DNA of 12,103 nucleotides, from NCBI GenBank assembly GCA_031267545.1, contig JAIRYU010000028.1:1-12103 (forward strand), written 5' to 3'. Of this stretch, positions 1 through 7,147 are shown in pieces (the first letter of the stretch is position 1; each line of letters opens with the position of its first letter). The stretch is from Holosporales bacterium (lineage in GTDB: Bacteria; Pseudomonadota; Alphaproteobacteria; RUG11792). Below the pieces are notes generated by a model that worked only from the letters and a program-made list of their open reading frames with translations, was not told where the DNA came from and made no database searches. Both the position numbers and the translations under genes were made by a program.

Positions 1-48
1 TTCAACATAACGATCATAGTTTATCGCATCGCCACACTCCGGGACCAT
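1..48 (-). CDS. Possible 5' end of a minus-strand gene running off the left edge
   Basis: Reading the minus strand from an ATG at 48-46, the frame is open for 16 codons to the window edge and begins MVPECGDAINYDRY. An in-frame TAA lies four codons before the ATG, so this would be the first ATG of the frame. A weak AGAAG lies just upstream, closer to the ATG than is ideal. The residue mix looks protein-like, but 16 codons are far too few to identify a family. The plus strand is also open here in two frames (to about 101 and 105), so the call is tentative. If real, the gene would be divergent from the large gene on the right. Confidence 0.25.
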   Translation of the reverse strand, partial: MVPECGDAINYDRYVE

Positions 49-160
49 ACACTTCTGATGTTACTAGATATCCAACATGTAGCAGTGGCAGCGAGAGGTA
101 ATTAGGCAATTACTACTATTAATAGAGGGAATCTCGTAAAACAATATGCGGACTCAAATT

Positions 161-190
161 TTGTGTAAACTTATGTAGCATAGCTATAGA
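161..190 (+). promoter_or_regulatory. Candidate promoter for the large unknown gene
   Basis: TTGTGT (161-166) and TATAGA (185-190) are separated by 18 bases and resemble sigma-70 -35 and -10 boxes, with the first box weak. Transcription would start near 197, giving a leader of about 100 bases before the ATG at 295. No other pair in 49-231 looks better. The rest of this divergent intergenic region shows no clear terminator or RNA gene. Confidence 0.25.
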
Positions 191-294
191 CAATTGCTAA
201 CAATAACGCTACACTGCGGTAGTAATACTTTGTGGCGTCCACAGCAACCAGCATGATGATAGGCTGGAGCGGACAGCAATTCAGGAGATTCAGT

Positions 295-2016
295 ATGAGA
301 AGCAGGCATATGAAGTTAATGATTACAGCGATGAGCGCCTTCATCATAATACGGCATTGTGAGGCGGCAATGAATGAATACGCGGTAAAATTTGTAGATC
401 AGATTCCGCGCGAACGCAAAAACGAGGCGGAGGAGGCGGTGTACGAAACAGTACAGCGGTTCGGAATGGCTGGCGGCCTAAATCCATTGATTAGGAAACA
501 GTGGACGCCTGAACAACGACGAATGCGAGAAGAGCTTCCCACAGAGCTGATCACACAGGAGATCGGGAGAAAGTTGCTGTCGATGAGGATATGCGCAAGG
601 TTCGAGGTGAAGGCCGTCGTCCCAACAGCGTACATGCTGCTTGCAACGAAATTGTATCTCGAAAGGTACTTGCAGGGAAAGCCAGAACTTGAAGACATAG
701 CAATCCGGAGCATGAGTAGTAGTATAAGCAAGGAAGAGAAGGAAGAGAGCAACCGAGTAACATATTTGAAATACGGATTGGAAAATCCTACAGACCGGCG
801 GCTAACGCTAGAAGAGCGAGACCTGTCGCAGGAAGGAGCGATAAGCGCAGAAGATGTGTACAGGGCATGCGAGGGAAAGTGGCGCAGCAAACCGGCGCGT
901 ATGGAATGGTGGGCCGTGAATAACTCGGTAGTTTCATGGATGCAAGAAAACGGCAACACAGACAAGCTAGTGGAGCAAACTATAAGCTGGATCACAGAGA
1001 TGGGCCCTAAAATAAGTAATACGCTAAGTTCCAAACCAGGAGTCTGGCAAGCGCCGCTGAGCGCGCCAGTAGCGCAAAATGATGATGAGCTAATAACCAT
1101 CGTACAGTATCTGAAAGAACGAATAAGATTAGAAATAGAGGCAGCCCAACAATACGCTACTAGAGGCGCCGTGATGATAATCAGAGGAACCGCGTTCCCT
1201 GGAGAGGAGGAACAGGTAGGACAGGGAACATATCCGTACTCGTACAGCTTCGCAACGCCTATGGCTGGCATACTGCACGATGCAAAGTCTGGATCGGCGC
1301 TTGGCGCAATAATGAAGCGGAAGAATAGCATAGAAGGATGGCTTTTAGAAGCGAGAGCGCATGAAATTGTGTACATCCCGCCTCAACCTCTGCTAATGGC
1401 GCTTCATGGTTACGGTGAAATCCATCATCCTCGGCTAAGGCTCGCGCCAGACGCGAGGGAGTCGTTTCCAACAAGAATAAGCGAGAGCCCGCTGTGGATA
1501 TCGAGACAGAGCGACTGCGAAACAATGCCCGATGTTCAGACCCGAGAGAACCCACAAAGATTCGCATTCATAGTTCGACAAGAAATGGCGCCGTACCGCA
1601 TACAAATGGTAGTGGAGGCGGTGAAAGGAATCAAACCCGGCATGGCCGTATATCAGGCCGATGGCCTTAAAAGTTTCGAAGCGTGGAGACAGAGTTGCGT
1701 CCGGGTTCTCCAGCAAACAACTCCGGAAGAAAGGCAAAACGCGAGAAAAGACGCTAGGCAAAGGATACTTGAACGTATTGAAATATACCGCGAGGCGAGC
1801 TTGAGCATAGACCTTAAGAGAGACCTAGAAACGAATCAACAAATTGTAAACAGATACGAAAGCGCGGCGGAATTGGCGATATCTCCTAACGGAGAACTAA
1901 GGTTTCGACGGGTGGACGGCGCATGGGTCAAGGATATTGAGGAATTAACGACTCAGGTCGCAGCGTCACCCATAGATGATCCAGTAGCAATGGAAAACTC
2001 GGACGAGGAGCAGTAG
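295..2016 (+). CDS. Unrecognised 573-residue protein, possible ADP-ribosyltransferase-like segment
   Basis: I do not recognise this protein. The ATG at 295 is chosen because AGGAG (283-287) lies 7 bases before it. Alternatives are a GTG at 232 without a ribosome site, and an ATG at 370 preceded by GAGG (361-364). From 295 the first residues (MRSRHMK, then a hydrophobic run LMITAMSAFIII) resemble a signal peptide or membrane anchor, but a start at 370 would remove them. The body is charged, rich in Glu and Arg, with a Trp-rich patch near residues 204-234 and a long Glu/Arg helical stretch near 475-525 that could form a coiled coil. Residues about 293-365 hold IIRG, then PYSYSFATP, then HEIVYIPP. 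This order recalls the R, S-T-S and E strands of ADP-ribosyltransferases, but the residue two before the Glu is Ala, so this is inference only. The antisense strand is also unusually open. No partner gene is recognisable. Confidence 0.75.
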   Translation: MRSRHMKLMITAMSAFIIIRHCEAAMNEYAVKFVDQIPRERKNEAEEAVYETVQRFGMAGGLNPLIRKQWTPEQRRMREELPTELITQEIGRKLLSMRICARFEVKAVVPTAYMLLATKLYLERYLQGKPELEDIAIRSMSSSISKEEKEESNRVTYLKYGLENPTDRRLTLEERDLSQEGAISAEDVYRACEGKWRSKPARMEWWAVNNSVVSWMQENGNTDKLVEQTISWITEMGPKISNTLSSKPGVWQAPLSAPVAQNDDELITIVQYLKERIRLEIEAAQQYATRGAVMIIRGTAFPGEEEQVGQGTYPYSYSFATPMAGILHDAKSGSALGAIMKRKNSIEGWLLEARAHEIVYIPPQPLLMALHGYGEIHHPRLRLAPDARESFPTRISESPLWISRQSDCETMPDVQTRENPQRFAFIVRQEMAPYRIQMVVEAVKGIKPGMAVYQADGLKSFEAWRQSCVRVLQQTTPEERQNARKDARQRILERIEIYREASLSIDLKRDLETNQQIVNRYESAAELAISPNGELRFRRVDGAWVKDIEELTTQVAASPIDDPVAMENSDEEQ

Positions 2017-2019
2017 AAC

Positions 2020-2130
2020 ATGGAAAACAAGAATGGAATTGGCCAATCAGGCGATAGGCTTCCGTACAATCTGAGGGCTACGGAAGCCGGCAGATTTCCC
2101 CACACGTTTTTAGATTCCTCATGCGTATAA
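2020..2130 (+). CDS. Possible 36-residue small ORF downstream of the large unknown gene
   Basis: An ATG at 2020 begins three bases after the stop of the preceding gene, with GAGGAG (2005-2010) at a workable distance for translational coupling. The frame runs to a TAA at 2128-2130 and begins MENKNGIGQSGDRLPYN. Its first nine bases, ATGGAAAAC, repeat those at 1990-1998 inside the end of the large gene. A strong hairpin (2057-2088) lies inside the frame, so the stretch may be an untranslated 3' region instead. No family is recognisable. Confidence 0.2.
   Translation: MENKNGIGQSGDRLPYNLRATEAGRFPHTFLDSSCV
2057..2088 (+). other. Perfect 10-bp hairpin after the large unknown gene
   Basis: GGCTTCCGTA (2057-2066) and TACGGAAGCC (2079-2088) are exact reverse complements around a 12-base loop. 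The nearest run of T (2107-2111) is about 18 bases beyond the stem, so it is not a textbook intrinsic terminator. It may still terminate or stabilise the 3' end of the upstream transcript. Confidence 0.5.
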
Positions 2131-2179
2131 TTGTAACCTATCTACCATATGTAGGCGACTTCAACATACCTATGGGCGT

Positions 2180-2198
2180 AAAAACAATTTGACAATTG
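2180..2198 (-). terminator. Weak candidate terminator of pyrG
   Basis: On the minus strand CAATT and AATTG (2198-2194 and 2189-2185) can pair around a 4-base loop and are followed at once by TTTTT (2184-2180). The stem has only five mostly A/T pairs, so it would be weak. It lies about 75 bases past the pyrG stop, between two convergent genes, which is where a terminator is expected. Confidence 0.25.
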
Positions 2199-2225
2199 CT
2201 TGCAGCGCAGACTAGTCTGACAATT
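2190..2225. repeat. 12-bp palindrome flanked by TGACAATT direct repeats
   Basis: CAGACTAGTCTG (2208-2219) is a perfect 12-base palindrome. The octamer TGACAATT occurs at 2190-2197 and again at 2218-2225. The arrangement is operator-like, but it lies between the 3' ends of two convergent genes, where no promoter is expected. Its function is unknown and chance is possible. Confidence 0.4.
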
Positions 2226-2271
2226 AGGCTGGTTGGAGGGCACAGAGCCTGTCAATCCGCCGGGTTTATTG

Positions 2272-3909
2272 CTAGCGTTTCAGCGAGAGCGCGGCTCTAA
2301 CAAACGCAGCGAACAGCGGGTGCGGAGCGAACGGAGTCGATTTAAATTCCGGATGCGCCTGGGTTGCTACAAAAAAGTTGTGATCCTTGCGTTCCAGGAT
2401 TTCTGGCAGAGTTCCGTCGTATGACATTCCCGAAAACACAATACCGGCTTTATCGAACATCTCGCGATGCTCTGCGATATTGATCTCGTACCTGTGTCTA
2501 TGCCGTTCCGATATATCTGACGTTCCATATATCCGATATGCGAGCGAATCTGGAGAAACGCGACACCGCTGGCTGCCGAGTCTCATAGTTCCGCCCTTAT
2601 TGCCGCCTTTGATTCTGGTTTCGGTGATCGAACCGGAGGTCCACTTTCCCATGAAGTCTATGACGAATGTTCCGTCGTCGTCAAATTCTCTGCTAGTTGC
2701 GGTTTTGATTCCGACGACATTACGACATGCTTCGATGACGGCCAGCTGCATTCCCAGGCATATTCCAAGAAATGGAATATTTTTCTCGCGCGCATACTGG
2801 ATTGCGAATAGTTTTCCATCAATCCCGCGCGAGCTGAATCCGCCAGGGACCAGTATTCCTGAAACTTTATCTAATGTATCAGAAATCTGCTCGAATGGTT
2901 TTTCAGAATCTATCCAATCAATCTCGACAGTGGAATCATTTGCGATTCCGCCATGAATCAATGCTTGAGTAAGAGAAATATACGCATCTTTTAGCTTCGT
3001 ATATTTACCGACTGCTGCGATTTTTACTAGCGATTTTGGACTTACGATCGACCGTTGTAACGACCCCCAGGTCGTACTAATAATGCCATTAACATCGCTT
3101 TCGCAATCTTGCTGAATGCCAAAGTGCGCGCATATCTGCCTATCAAGGCCGGCAACGTGATGTTGCTCTGGTATGAGATATATACTATCGGCGTCCAGAG
3201 CCGTAATAACATTGTTCTTCTTGATATTGCAAAACATTGACAGCTTACTTTTAACATCATCAGTAAGTTCGAACTCGCTTCTACACAGCAGGATGTCTGG
3301 TTGGCCCCCCATACTCTGGAGCAATTTTACAGAGTATTGTGTGGGTTTGGTTTTCAGCTCTCCGGCCGTTTTAACGAATGGAATGAAAGTAAGGTGTACG
3401 CAAATCGTTTTAGCCTTCCCAAGTTCTATTGATAATTGACGGAGGGCTTCTATGTATGGCAATCCCTCGATGTCGCCAACTGTTCCGCCAATTTCGCATA
3501 TCGTAAAGTCTACGTCATTACTACCCGCTGTGATAAAATCCTTAATTTCGGTCGTTATGTGAGGAATAACTTGGATGTCGGATCCTAAGTAATCTCCACG
3601 TCTTTCCTTGTTAAGGACAGTTTCATAGATTCTGCCAGTCGTCATGGAGTCGCTTGCCAGGCATGTGATCCCGGTAAATCTTTCGTAGTGACCAAAATCG
3701 AGATCTGCTTCACAACCGTCTTCCATAACAAAGACTTCGCCGTGCTTAAACGGACTCATTGTTCCTGGATCAACGTTAATGTACGGATCCAATTTTTTCA
3801 TTCTTATCGAGAACCCGCGCGCCTGTAGGAGGGCGCCTATACTCGAGGCGGCAATCCCTTTTCCAAGGGACGACATGACCCCTCCGGTTACGAATATAAG
3901 ATATGACAT
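2272..3909 (-). CDS. pyrG: CTP synthase
   Basis: PyrG makes CTP from UTP, ATP and glutamine-derived ammonia in the cytoplasm. The protein has 545 residues, the same as the E. coli enzyme. The N-terminal synthetase domain carries the P-loop GGVMSSLGKGIAASS (9-23) and KKLDPYINVDPGTMSPFKHG (38-57). The C-terminal class I glutamine amidotransferase domain carries GICLGMQ with nucleophile Cys384, and QAHPE with His519 and Glu521, so the triad is complete. RHRHRYEIN (469-477) is also typical. The frame is open further upstream to 4140, but homology starts exactly at MSYLIFVTGG. AAGG sits about 7 bases before that ATG, and the upstream part would overlap the divergent gene. It is transcribed alone from its own promoter. 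The neighbours on both sides are on the opposite strand. Confidence 0.98.
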   Translation of the reverse strand: MSYLIFVTGGVMSSLGKGIAASSIGALLQARGFSIRMKKLDPYINVDPGTMSPFKHGEVFVMEDGCEADLDFGHYERFTGITCLASDSMTTGRIYETVLNKERRGDYLGSDIQVIPHITTEIKDFITAGSNDVDFTICEIGGTVGDIEGLPYIEALRQLSIELGKAKTICVHLTFIPFVKTAGELKTKPTQYSVKLLQSMGGQPDILLCRSEFELTDDVKSKLSMFCNIKKNNVITALDADSIYLIPEQHHVAGLDRQICAHFGIQQDCESDVNGIISTTWGSLQRSIVSPKSLVKIAAVGKYTKLKDAYISLTQALIHGGIANDSTVEIDWIDSEKPFEQISDTLDKVSGILVPGGFSSRGIDGKLFAIQYAREKNIPFLGICLGMQLAVIEACRNVVGIKTATSREFDDDGTFVIDFMGKWTSGSITETRIKGGNKGGTMRLGSQRCRVSPDSLAYRIYGTSDISERHRHRYEINIAEHREMFDKAGIVFSGMSYDGTLPEILERKDHNFFVATQAHPEFKSTPFAPHPLFAAFVRAALSLKR

Positions 3910-3910
3910 G

Positions 3911-3927
3911 GTGAGCCTTGATCTCAC
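3911..3927 (-). promoter_or_regulatory. Leader hairpin presenting the pyrG ribosome binding site
   Basis: In the pyrG transcript GTGAG (3927-3923) and CTCAC (3915-3911) can form a 5-bp stem around a 7-base loop, ATCAAGG, which holds the AAGG Shine-Dalgarno-like sequence directly before the start codon. The binding site would therefore be displayed in the loop. The stem is short and may not be stable alone. Confidence 0.35.
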
Positions 3928-3945
3928 AAATACGAGACATCCGAA

Positions 3946-3974
3946 ATTATGGGAAATTGCATCGATAGTTTCAA
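3946..3974 (-). promoter_or_regulatory. Probable sigma-70 promoter of pyrG
   Basis: On the minus strand TTGAAA (3974-3969) and CATAAT (3951-3946) are separated by exactly 17 bases. Each differs from the consensus -35 and -10 boxes at one position. Transcription should begin near 3939, leaving a leader of about 30 bases before the ATG. Confidence 0.65.
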
Positions 3975-4077
3975 GGCAGATCTTAGAAACCACAATCAGG
4001 CAAAGCCCAAAAATAAAACCCAGCCCGATAAGGCTGTTAAACTCACAACCATTAATTTTTAGAAAGGAAAAACAAAA

Positions 4078-4614
4078 ATGAACGTAATAATTGAACAATC
4101 TCAAAAACATGCGCTGGATATAAATATTCTCAAAGCGCATCTACGAATTGAGCATCCTCACGAGGATGAATATTTGAAATCCATTATAGATATGGCCACA
4201 GAAATTCTGGAGACCAGTATTGAAAAGCCGATATTGAAGAAGAAGTATCAATGTATTCACTATTGCAATGAATTTACATCGACGGTACGCATTCCTATTC
4301 CCGTTCGCGAAGTCAGAGAAATTTTGTCGGTTAGGAAATTACAGCGCTGTCCAAAACGACAACCTGAAGACGTCAAATTCTCCATAGAGACGAACCATGA
4401 CACGACAATCTTAGTTACAAACTGGGTAGCTCATCCGCTTGAAATACGATACTCGGCCGGCATGACTGGCAATCCCGACAAAATACCTAAAACCATACAG
4501 TTTGCAATCTTGCAAATCGCCAAAAATATATACGAATGTTCCGATGAAAACGTCCTTGAATCAAAGTATATAAAGCACATCATCGACGCCAATAGAGCAT
4601 TAATAATCAACTAA
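4078..4614 (+). CDS. Phage/GTA gp6-like head-tail connector (adaptor) protein
   Basis: The 178-residue product resembles the phage gp6/phiE125-gp8-like connector family, matched in Alphaproteobacteria by gene 6 of the Rhodobacter-type GTA. Such proteins form a ring below the portal and join the head to the tail. The family pattern is visible: an N-terminal helical part starting LDINILKAHLRIEH with acidic residues and IIDMATEILET (about 13-50), a central beta part with IPVREVREILSV and the typical LEIRYSAGM (about 121-129), and a C-terminal helix IPKTIQFAILQIAKNIYE. AAAGGA lies about 8 bases before the ATG. The frame is intact and well spaced from the next gene, so it looks maintained rather than decaying. 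No portal, capsid or terminase gene is present nearby. Assignment is by pattern, not by alignment. Confidence 0.8.
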   Translation: MNVIIEQSQKHALDINILKAHLRIEHPHEDEYLKSIIDMATEILETSIEKPILKKKYQCIHYCNEFTSTVRIPIPVREVREILSVRKLQRCPKRQPEDVKFSIETNHDTTILVTNWVAHPLEIRYSAGMTGNPDKIPKTIQFAILQIAKNIYECSDENVLESKYIKHIIDANRALIIN

Positions 4615-4635
4615 TTATATTTAGGAGTAAATCAA

Positions 4636-4935
4636 ATGACAAATATATCGCATACGCTACACAAAAGGATTGTCCTACTTGAGGACAACATAGATACAAC
4701 GGCCACAACCGTTAGTATGTACAACGAAATTTTGCCAACCCGTGGGTCAATCGTCAGTATGGGCCGAACGGACGGAGATGGCGAACTTTACGAAATAGTA
4801 ATTATCAAGCCGCCTCCCAAATTTGAAAGCCGGCGCTTTTCTGCGGTTCTATGCGACGGGGAGCGCTTCAAATTTAAGACACATCTGCGAAATTATATGA
4901 CAAAATATCTGAGGTGTATCGCTAAAAAAACGTAA
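4636..4935 (+). CDS. Phage/GTA head-closure (stopper, gp7-like) protein
   Basis: This 99-residue protein follows the connector gene by 21 bases and has a strong AGGAG (4622-4626) before its ATG. Small proteins of the phage head-tail joining family form the ring below the adaptor that seals the filled head. This one begins with a short segment HTLHKRIVLLED, followed by beta-rich stretches (RGSIVSMG, LYEIVIIKP, RFSAVLCDGERFKFKT), which fits that fold. The identification leans on gene order, since adaptor then stopper is the order of GTA genes 6 and 7, and on size. It shares a transcript with the connector and ends 43 bases before the convergent PBP gene. Confidence 0.6.
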   Translation: MTNISHTLHKRIVLLEDNIDTTATTVSMYNEILPTRGSIVSMGRTDGDGELYEIVIIKPPPKFESRRFSAVLCDGERFKFKTHLRNYMTKYLRCIAKKT

Positions 4936-4978
4936 AATCAGAACCGCTTCATGTCAGTATATCGCCTAATGATAATTT

Positions 4979-7120
4979 TTATCCGCTATCTACGGAGCCA
5001 CCAAACATATTGTGAACAAAATTTTCAAATATTGGCAGGGCAACCACAGCTCCGGACTTGCGATTCCCGAGAGAACTGGGAGTATGATGACCAACGAACA
5101 CGCATACCAAATACTCCCTATTGGACCTTGGATCAAAGACGCATCCAACAAACCATGCATCTTTGAACTCGTTGGTTGTTCCAGTTTTCCCGTAGAGCTC
5201 TATCCCATATTTTTCCTCAAGCGGAAGTATGGAGCTAGCAGTTCCACATCTCACTACGTCTCGCAAAATTCCCCTCATGGTATTTGCCGTTTCTGAACTC
5301 ATCAGTCTCTTCGACGAACGCATACAGTAGCGGCTTTCGACTGAATTTCCCGCGCATGTTATTTTCAATAAAAACCTTGGGTACACCATAACGCCTTCAT
5401 TGAAAAATGCAGAGAAGGCGGATGTTAGCTTTATGGGGGACGTCTCCATAGCTCCTAGCACAGACGAAATTGGGAGGTCCTTTTTTACAAGTTCAGCATT
5501 TTTTAAGAAGTCTGATATTTTCTTCATTCCCAATGTTAATGCAAGGTTGACTGTTGTCAGGTTTCTGGAATATATCACGCCATCCCTTAGATACGTCGGC
5601 CCATACGTCTTTCCAGAATAATTCTTCGGCGAATAATTCGTTCCATTCGAAAGTTTAACATGAACCTCTTCATCATTAATGATATCGTACTCTGTCATAT
5701 CGTTATCAATTGCCGCGGCGTACACAAACGGTTTAATAGTTGATCCAGGCTGCCTCATGGCTTGCGTTATGCAGTTAAATGCAGACATTCCAAAATTGAA
5801 TCCGCCAGACATTCCGAGAACGTCGCCAGTCTTCGGATCCATCACCGCGATCCCGCCTGTAACTTTCGGAGTTTGATACAGCTCATATGATTTATCGCTG
5901 ACTTCGCGGTATAGTACGATATCTCCCACGGAAGGACGGTGACCTCCATAATGTGAGGCAGATATGCCAACGGTTAATGACGCGCCGTCTTCTCTTAGAC
6001 CGCGTATGGAATTTTTTAATACGGATGTTACCACGCATGCCTCAATTTTGTTGAATGTGAATGGCAATTGCTTATTGATATTCGTCAATTGACAAACAGA
6101 AAATGTTTTTAAACTATTGTTTTTTTTGCTACTACTAACTCTGCCCAACGTTCCGCGCCATCGCGTTGATTTTGTAAATGCGATCAATCCGTCTTCTAAC
6201 GCCCTCTCTGCGCAACGTTGGATTCTCTTATCCATCGTAGTTGTGATAGAATATCCGGATCGAAAAAAGTCGCCCCTAGGAATTTGCGGAGACAGTATTC
6301 TAAATATCTCATCCGAAAAATATGGAGCATAAAGCTTGTGTTTTCTTAGCTTTACACTAATCGGTTTGCTAAGCGACAATTTCAGCTGTTCTTTGGAAAT
6401 ATATCCGAAGTTGTACATCTGATATATGATGGAATTCCTCTTAGCAAGTAATTTTTCTGAATTTCTCATGTTAACGTATATCGACGGAGCGCTGGGAATC
6501 GCAGCCAAAAACGCCGCCTCATGCGGTTCTATTTCCGCAAGCGGCTTATCAAAATAGTAGTTGCATGCCTCGGCCACGCCATAACACCCTTTACCAAGGT
6601 ACAGCTGATTCAGATATATCTCCAAGATCTTATTTTTCTCGATCCTTGTCTCTATCCGAAACGCCATGATCGCCTCTCGAATTTTTCTGGTAACGCTCTT
6701 GGTAGGACCCACGAACAAATTTTTTGCTATCTGTTGCGTAATCGTTGATCCGCCTGCAGGTTTTCTCTGCCACAACTTTTTAGAAGTATTTTCTAGAACC
6801 GCCCTTAAAAGACTCGAGACGCTAATACCGGAATGATTATAGAAGTCCTTGTCCTCGGCTATTATGAACGCCCCGCTGACAGTAAATGGAATCTTTTCAA
6901 AAGGCTCCGGTATTCTGTGTTCAATCGCGTACTCCTCAACTAACTCGCCGCCAGACGAATATATCCTGGTAGTTACCATGGGAGTATACCGCAGTAAGGT
7001 CATCTCGCTAGGCAGGTCTCTCCCATAATAATAAAACACGCCAGCAACGATGGAACACATCACGAAAAGGGCGCTGCACACCCAGACTAGCAGAACGCCA
7101 AGACGCCGATAAAACGCCAT
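4979..7120 (-). CDS. mrcA: Class A penicillin-binding protein, PBP1A type
   Basis: A bifunctional peptidoglycan synthase that polymerises glycan strands from lipid II and cross-links their peptides, anchored in the inner membrane with its domains in the periplasm. Residues about 8-32 form the membrane anchor. The glycosyltransferase domain shows EDKDFYNHSG with catalytic Glu89, GGSTITQQIAKNLF (123-136) and ILEIYLNQLYLGKGCYG (165-181). The transpeptidase domain shows STIK with the acylated Ser460, SRN (518-520) and KTGT (645-648). All catalytic motifs are intact. At 713 residues it is somewhat shorter than many PBP1A proteins. An eight-base A run (6127-6120) encodes the KKN of the linker between domains and could slip. 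It starts 27 bases after the BI-1 gene and is probably co-transcribed with it. No clear Shine-Dalgarno precedes the ATG. Confidence 0.97.
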   Translation of the reverse strand: MAFYRRLGVLLVWVCSALFVMCSIVAGVFYYYGRDLPSEMTLLRYTPMVTTRIYSSGGELVEEYAIEHRIPEPFEKIPFTVSGAFIIAEDKDFYNHSGISVSSLLRAVLENTSKKLWQRKPAGGSTITQQIAKNLFVGPTKSVTRKIREAIMAFRIETRIEKNKILEIYLNQLYLGKGCYGVAEACNYYFDKPLAEIEPHEAAFLAAIPSAPSIYVNMRNSEKLLAKRNSIIYQMYNFGYISKEQLKLSLSKPISVKLRKHKLYAPYFSDEIFRILSPQIPRGDFFRSGYSITTTMDKRIQRCAERALEDGLIAFTKSTRWRGTLGRVSSSKKNNSLKTFSVCQLTNINKQLPFTFNKIEACVVTSVLKNSIRGLREDGASLTVGISASHYGGHRPSVGDIVLYREVSDKSYELYQTPKVTGGIAVMDPKTGDVLGMSGGFNFGMSAFNCITQAMRQPGSTIKPFVYAAAIDNDMTEYDIINDEEVHVKLSNGTNYSPKNYSGKTYGPTYLRDGVIYSRNLTTVNLALTLGMKKISDFLKNAELVKKDLPISSVLGAMETSPIKLTSAFSAFFNEGVMVYPRFLLKITCAGNSVESRYCMRSSKRLMSSETANTMRGILRDVVRCGTASSILPLEEKYGIELYGKTGTTNEFKDAWFVGCVFDPRSNREYLVCVFVGHHTPSSLGNRKSGAVVALPIFENFVHNMFGGSVDSG

Positions 7121-7147
7121 AGGATACTGCGGGTTACTCGCTACAAT

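Noticed and set aside
399..1761. Long minus-strand open frames opposite the large unknown gene
   Set aside because: Their products are rich in Ser, Cys and Ile with no domain pattern. They have no ribosome sites worth the name, and they lie wholly inside a longer plus-strand frame with better features.
2225..2275. tRNA-like string (GGTTGGAGGGC followed by GCCTGTCAAT and GGGTTT)
   Set aside because: It superficially recalls D-arm, anticodon and T-arm segments, but the stems do not pair as a cloverleaf, there is no acceptor stem, and it runs into the pyrG 3' end.
2387..3439. Plus-strand open frames inside pyrG
   Set aside because: They are antisense to a full-length, motif-complete CTP synthase and their translations show no family pattern.
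3910..4140. N-terminal extension of pyrG
   Set aside because: The frame is open, but homology to CTP synthase begins exactly at the ATG at 3909. The promoter lies within the extension, and it would overlap the divergent connector gene.
4936..4990. Terminator between the convergent gp7-like and PBP genes
   Set aside because: Only a very weak A/T stem (GATAA and TTATC around TTT, about 4971-4983) is present, so it was not listed as a terminator.
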